12,231 nt of DNA from Rhizopus sp. PT2906 (Eukaryota > Mucoromycota > Mucoromycetes > Mucorales > Rhizopodaceae). The notes beneath the pieces are model-generated. The model searched no databases and had not been told where the DNA came from. It was given only the letters and a program-made list of their open reading frames with translations. Location: assembly GCA_025529335.1 (NCBI GenBank), contig JAMYHX010000793.1, forward strand, positions 1 through 12,231, read 5' to 3'. Shown in pieces: positions 7,834-12,231 of this stretch (within the stretch, counting starts at the first letter, position 1; each line of letters starts with the position of its first letter). A program made the translations under genes and the position numbers.

Positions 7834-9586
7834 ATGATACAACCATTGAAATATCACTTGTTTAGTGAAAAAAACTTTCAAGGTCTTGTCTACTGCGACT
7901 ATTGTGGTAAGCTACTCTGGGGCTTAGCAAGACAAGGTGTACAATGCTCGGGTATGTCCTCTAATTGCTCGTAAATTATCTAATTGCTTTTTAGAATGCG
8001 GATATAACTGCCACCTTACTTGTAGTGATAAAGTCATCCAGTGTAGACCAACCAGACGTTGGAGTCCAGATAGTCTTTCTGTTACTGATTCTGAACCGGA
8101 CTCTATTTCAAAGTATTCAGCTAGTAAAGCCAGACCTTCGCTTGATAGCCTACGCTATTTGGATGATGATACTGGCAGTATCGGTCGAAAGCCAAGATCA
8201 ACCAGCAATATGTATGACGATATGCCACCGTCTCGTTCGATGAAAAATCTGGATGAATCATTGAAATCTCCCACCTTACTAAGCAATAATAGATCCTATC
8301 GAAAATCATTAAAACAATACCTTCAAAAGACAAACACTCTCGGAGACACGGATGATATGAGCCCACAGGCAACAGCCAAGGCGTTCACACGACTTGTCGC
8401 GAGATCAAGAGCGTTTTTTTACTTGGCTGAATTTGTCTATGATATTTATTGCTGGAAAAACAGTCTACATTCTTTATTTGTTGCTCTGTTTTGGATATCT
8501 ACATGTAAGGGTACCTATATCTTACCTTACTAATGATACAAAGCTTGCCTTTTAGGTATATACCCAAGGACTCTACTGTTAGTGCCTTTTTTTCCAATAT
8601 GTGTATTATATATTAAAGTCGGAACAAGGCCGCAGGAGCATGCATCACAGGTACTTGCTCCTCGATATAATGAAAATACAATTGAATATTACAGAAATCT
8701 GGAGCAAATGCAACATACTTTCATTTTCTTCATTCGTCTCTATGACAACATAGCATATCATCTTCATCATATCAATCTTGATAATTCAGCTTATAGAATC
8801 TTACTTGCTTCGAGTGCATTTACTTCACTCATGTTTTTTTATATTGGAAGATATCTCATCATGATGGTTGGACTCTTAATTTTGTTTAACAAGACCTGGA
8901 TCGGAAGCTTTATGGAGGTTATTTTACTTTTTCTTGTTGAACTATTGCAAACATGCATAGATATTATTCAAAAACTGGCTTTTCGTACATCAATTCCTGA
9001 ACGAAAGCCTATTGAGGTCTCCGTTTATGAGAATCAAAGATGGTGGGCAGGCACAGGCTATACATCACAGGTCTGTAAGGAGAAACAAAATATCTTAGAC
9101 TGTACTGAATTGTGCTGTAGATGCTGAGATCAGAAAGAGCAGCCTGGTCAAACATCACTGGATTAGAGCCACTGCCACCAAAAGAAGATATTCCTCCACC
9201 AGCGCATTATACTTGGACAAAGGATGACTGGTGTTTGGATACAACAGGGCCATGGATAGACGACGTGCTTGGTATAGGTAAGTTAGAAATATTAGTTGCT
9301 GTTGTGCTTATATTCAAATTACCTTCGTTTTACAACCATTTATACTAAAATGCATGAGCAGTAGTAAGTTTGGTTCTTTCTGAAATCAACTATTATTAAT
9401 TGTGTTCTATAGATGACAGTTGATTGTGATCAAGATGGCTGGGTGTACTCTGATCATAAGTGGTCTAATCCTGTTGGGGCATCTGAATTACATAAAGTGG
9501 GGACTAACGGACAGATTGATAATACAAAGACATTGACAAGAAGAAGGAGATGGTATAGAAAGGCCATTCCTATCCATTCATTATAA
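7834..9586 (+). CDS. C1 zinc-finger plus Pex24p/DysF (peroxin-dysferlin) membrane protein
   Basis: Proposed CDS join(7834..7951, 7995..8504, 8556..9070, 9121..9277, 9362..9363, 9413..9586), about 491 aa. Without the microexon, using acceptor 9419, it is 488 aa. ATG at 7834 has A at -3. Residues 8-56 form a C1 (phorbol-ester/DAG-type) finger, H8-X12-C-X2-C-X13-C-X2-C-X4-H-X2-C-X6-C. A Ser/Asp-rich linker follows, then hydrophobic hairpins in exons 2-3 resembling the Pex24p/reticulon-like region. The DysF domain then shows YENQRWW, GYTSQMLRSERAAW, DGWVYSDHKW and finally RRRRWYRKA. Pex23/Pex30-type proteins act at ER regions that contact peroxisomes and lipid droplets. A DAG- or lipid-sensing role for the C1 part is inference. 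The C1 lacks the usual Pro in the first loop (GLVYC) but keeps LLWG and RQG. The fourth intron's donor is GTCTGT, the only frame-compatible choice. Confidence 0.85.
9362..9363 (+). other. Candidate 2-nt microexon (TA)
   Basis: Between coding segments ending at 9277 and starting at 9413 lie two apparently complete introns: 9278-9361 (GTAAGT to GCAG, 84 nt) and 9364-9412 (GTAAGT to ATAG, 49 nt). Only a 2-nt (or 5-nt, 9359-9363) exon between them keeps the frame, producing I-V-M-T-V-D. A single 142-nt intron ending in GACAG at 9419 also keeps the frame. Confidence 0.4.
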
Positions 9587-9962
9587 ATATCCTCTTTGCT
9601 TGATATGTCTTGTATTAATATACACATTATAATGATGTGCTTCCTAAAGTAAACAATGGATAACATTTTCTATATCGTATTTATTAAGGGATTAATTGGG
9701 TGGCCAATGTCGATCAAGTTCTGTTCAGCCAAATGAGCAGAGATTATTGTAGACTAAATATGCTTTCCTTTAGTTCAGGAAAGATGAAAATTACTTTATA
9801 AAATAGCCCTCTTTGATTCATCGATGCCCTTTTTAAGGAATAAAAGTCCTACTGGAGTTTAGTTGACAGATTTTATTTATGTGTGTAATATGTATAGAAA
9901 GATAATATAATAATCATAATGATAGCGGTATAATAGTGTACAGAAATTGTCTATGATGATAG
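9587..9962. other. Spacer between two convergent genes
   Basis: A 376-bp AT-rich spacer lies between the stop of the C1/DysF gene and the stop of the minus-strand SH3/RA gene. No gene is seen. It should contain both 3' UTRs and poly(A) sites; AATAAA at 9839-9844 (+) and its complement at 9872-9877 are candidates. Confidence 0.55.
9872..9877 (-). terminator. Polyadenylation-signal-like AATAAA (minus strand)
   Basis: TTTATT on the plus strand reads AATAAA on the minus strand, about 85 nt past the stop of the SH3/RA gene. Confidence 0.35.
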
Positions 9963-9972
9963 CTATGATGAT
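9951..9972. repeat. Tandem 12-bp unit overlapping a stop codon
   Basis: CTATGATGAT is repeated at 9951-9960 and 9963-9972 with AG between. On the minus strand this reads TCA-TCA-TAG, then CTA, then TCA-TCA-TAG, so the stop of the SH3/RA gene is followed in frame by a duplicate of the last three codons. Confidence 0.7.
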
Positions 9973-12231
9973 GTGGCTATACGTTGTAGTTCCTGATAAA
10001 GTATATTAATACACAACATCAATATTATGTTATTTTGCTTACTAGTTCCAGATCATCCATGTTGGAAAGATCGCTATCATGTAAGCTATCAAACGCATCG
10101 CCACTTAATTTTAGCGAAGAAGATCGTGTAGGTAAGCTTCTTTTGACTATTAAAAAAAATAAGTAGGATGCATAATTAAATAGTGAATGTGTTTACAATC
10201 GTTTGAGTGCTTTTTATCATAATAAGTTGATAAACTATTTGATCTAGCTGGTGTCACTTTTGCAGATATTTGCCTTTTATCATGTTCTAGTGACTGGATG
10301 GCTTCATCCAACTTCTTTATGACGGTTTCAGTACTTGACAGGTTATATTTATGGTTACTATCTTGTTGTTTTAGTAGTTTTCGAACCATAGAACGTCGAT
10401 TGTTATCATATGAAAGGTCAGTTACGCCAGCAGATTGCATCGGTTCCTTTTTATGTAAAATGAATGATTTTTCTGTTGTTCCTTTTGGAATGAGTTCAGA
10501 ATCATTAAGTATATCAACTAATGATCTGTCCATAGGTAATGTTTTCTCTATAATAAATAGAAACAATGTGAGATTATTGAAAAGAGGGAAGAATGTTTTA
10601 CATCTTACCGCTACGGCCATTTATCAATATGGTCATATAATACATGTTGTAGTCTTGACCTTTCAAGTGAAATTTTTCTAGAGCAGTAATAATCAAATCA
10701 GATATCCTAGTTAAACTTGAAGTGGCTACTAGCTTATCGATTCTTTCTTTCTTTAAGAACTTTTTCGGGTGAACATCTTTTCGAAGTAAGCTACTTTTCC
10801 TTAACACGGACCCTCTTTTTATATTGTCATTGTCTACGTAATAGGATATTTTTACATAAACCTGTCCATCAATAGTGCGCTTGATCCTTTTGTGCAACGA
10901 AAACCGTATGACAGAATCTTCTCCAAAATGAGCTTTTGCACGTTGCCTTGCTTTGGATACACCAACACGAGTTACTTTGATGGTGGGCTGTTCAATAGAC
11001 AACTTTTTGATAGATGTTAAAGATGGCATGGGTGTAGTAAGATGATCACTGAGAGACTCGAAAATGGCTAATGGTTTATCTTGAGGCAATAAAGTAAGCT
11101 CATCTATAGCGCTATCAGTAATAATTATAAAAATACATGTGTATCATCTTACCATTATCCATTGATTTTACAGTCAGGTAATATTCGATGGTATTTGATT
11201 TGTCTGTTAATAAGGGTATATGAAACTTTTGTAAGGCTAATTTTAACAACTGATCTGCGTTCATATCAGGCGTAACAGCCACAGTTGCAAACATGGCACC
11301 AACATTAATGTTTCCAGCGAATATACGTAATACATGATATTGTCTATTCTCAACAAATTCCTCTATTTTATCCTTTTTACTATTGCTATTTCCAATGGAG
11401 AATAGTCTTTTCAATCCTGTCACGGATTTTTGTTGTTGATGCTGTTGTCCTTGTACATCTTTCTTTGAATCATCAAACTGAAGGAGTGGTAATGGTTTAT
11501 TATTTTTGTTATTTTCTCTTGTTGCACGACTATCTTCTTCTTCCTGAATTAAATGAATGGATCTATTTAACTCGGGATTAAGTATTAATGTTGATGCTGT
11601 CTTGATGGTTTGTTTGTTGTCATCGTCATCGTCGTCATTGTCACTATTACTACTACTGATACTACTTTGACTAATATCATCCACATCAGTATTATCAGTA
11701 CTCAATGCTGAATTAATTGACATCACTTCCTCCCAGTGCTCAAATACTTGCTCATATGAGCTATCGTTATCTTCATCTGTTAGAATAATTTGTAGCTGAC
11801 ATGCGAGCTCTTTTGATAATTTAACTCTCTTCTTTTTTGGCTGTTTATTACTGTTATTTGACACATGATCCGGTAAACGGGCAATTGAAGTCACCTTATA
11901 CACAAACATTAATATTCAGTATGAATAATGTGGGTTTTACTTACTTCAACATTACGGTGTTTGTTTAGTCTGGCCAACCTTTCAAACGGTGTCTATAAAA
12001 TACATATAAAAATCGACAATAATAAACCGTTAAAAGTGTATAAAACTCGTTATTACTCAATAGCTACACTACTTCAATATTTTCAGCTGGAATGTATCCA
12101 ACTTCAGATGTCTTTAAGGCTCTAACTAGCCACCAATATGAGTTTGTATCATCTAATAAAGTCATTGCATCCCCTTTGATGACTGATGCTTGTCCATCCA
12201 CTGTTGCCACAAATGTATGAAGGGCATAGAC
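9963..12231 (-). CDS. SH3 - Ras-association x2 protein, Bud14/Tea4-like (5' partial)
   Basis: Proposed CDS complement(join(9963..9992, 10043..10146, 10197..10547, 10609..11103, 11153..11894, 11945..11992, 12073..>12231)), 642 aa visible. All junctions keep one frame; introns are 49-80 nt. Residues 1-53 form an SH3 domain (YALHTF, SYWWL, GYIPAENIE), running across a splice into ETPFERLARLNKHRN, the extension I associate with Bud14/Tea4 cell-polarity proteins. A basic KQPKKKRVKL stretch and an acidic Ser/Asp linker follow. Two RA domains (about 254-340 and 381-505) each cross a splice junction, which supports the exon model: YYLTVKSMDN to ELTLLPQDKP, and MTILINGR to KTLPMDRSLV. A charged, possibly coiled C-terminus follows. 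RA domains bind Ras-family GTPases; SH3 domains bind proline-rich partners. A role in polarised growth is inferred. The last intron (9993-10042) is optional; without it the protein ends at 10025. Confidence 0.82.
11618..11641 (-). repeat. GAT/GAC-type repeat coding an acidic run
   Basis: A trinucleotide-like run codes Asp-rich residues (S-D-N-D6-N) in the linker between the SH3 and first RA domain, a low-complexity, probably disordered stretch. Confidence 0.75.

Noticed and set aside
1..12231. CRISPR array, tRNA or rRNA genes
   Set aside because: No regularly spaced repeats, no tRNA cloverleaf with a T-loop motif and no rRNA-like conserved stretches were seen on either strand.

Overview
The window looks like nuclear DNA of a zygomycete-type fungus, most likely Mucorales (Mucoromycota). 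The grounds are AT-rich DNA, many spliceosomal introns of about 43-84 nt with GTAAGT-type donors and CTAAT/TTAAT-like branch sites, pyrimidine-rich leaders before start codons, an AreA/NIT2/Gaf1-type GATA factor, and a degraded eukaryotic TnpB (Fanzor-like) gene of the kind common in these genomes. The genus cannot be told from the sequence.

Layout. (1) 48-2738, + strand: a decayed Fanzor/TnpB-like (Cas12f1-like TNB) nuclease gene, broken by several frameshifts and stops. Its N-terminal zinc-knuckle-like segment, RuvC-I Asp, zinc ribbon and RuvC-III Asp are all still recognisable. (2) 3385-4970, +: an intact two-exon GATA transcription factor with an AreA-type N-terminal domain. (3) 6080-7548, +: an intact four-exon amino-acid permease (Aa_trans/AVT/SLC38 type). 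(4) 7834-9586, +: a multi-exon membrane protein joining a C1 zinc finger to a Pex24p/DysF (peroxin-dysferlin) region, possibly with a 2-nt microexon. (5) 12231-9963, -: the 3' part of a seven-exon gene with an SH3 domain, a Bud14/Tea4-like motif and two Ras-association domains. Its 5' end lies beyond the window.

The genes are not an operon and each appears to have its own promoter. A nitrogen-type GATA factor sits directly upstream of an amino-acid permease that has an HGATAR site about 50 bp before its ATG, so a regulatory link is possible but not shown. Genes 4 and 5 converge on a 376-bp spacer. The most unusual item is the Fanzor relic; next are the C1+DysF fusion and the SH3-RA-RA polarity-type protein. 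All splice junctions were inferred by eye from consensus sites and reading-frame continuity.
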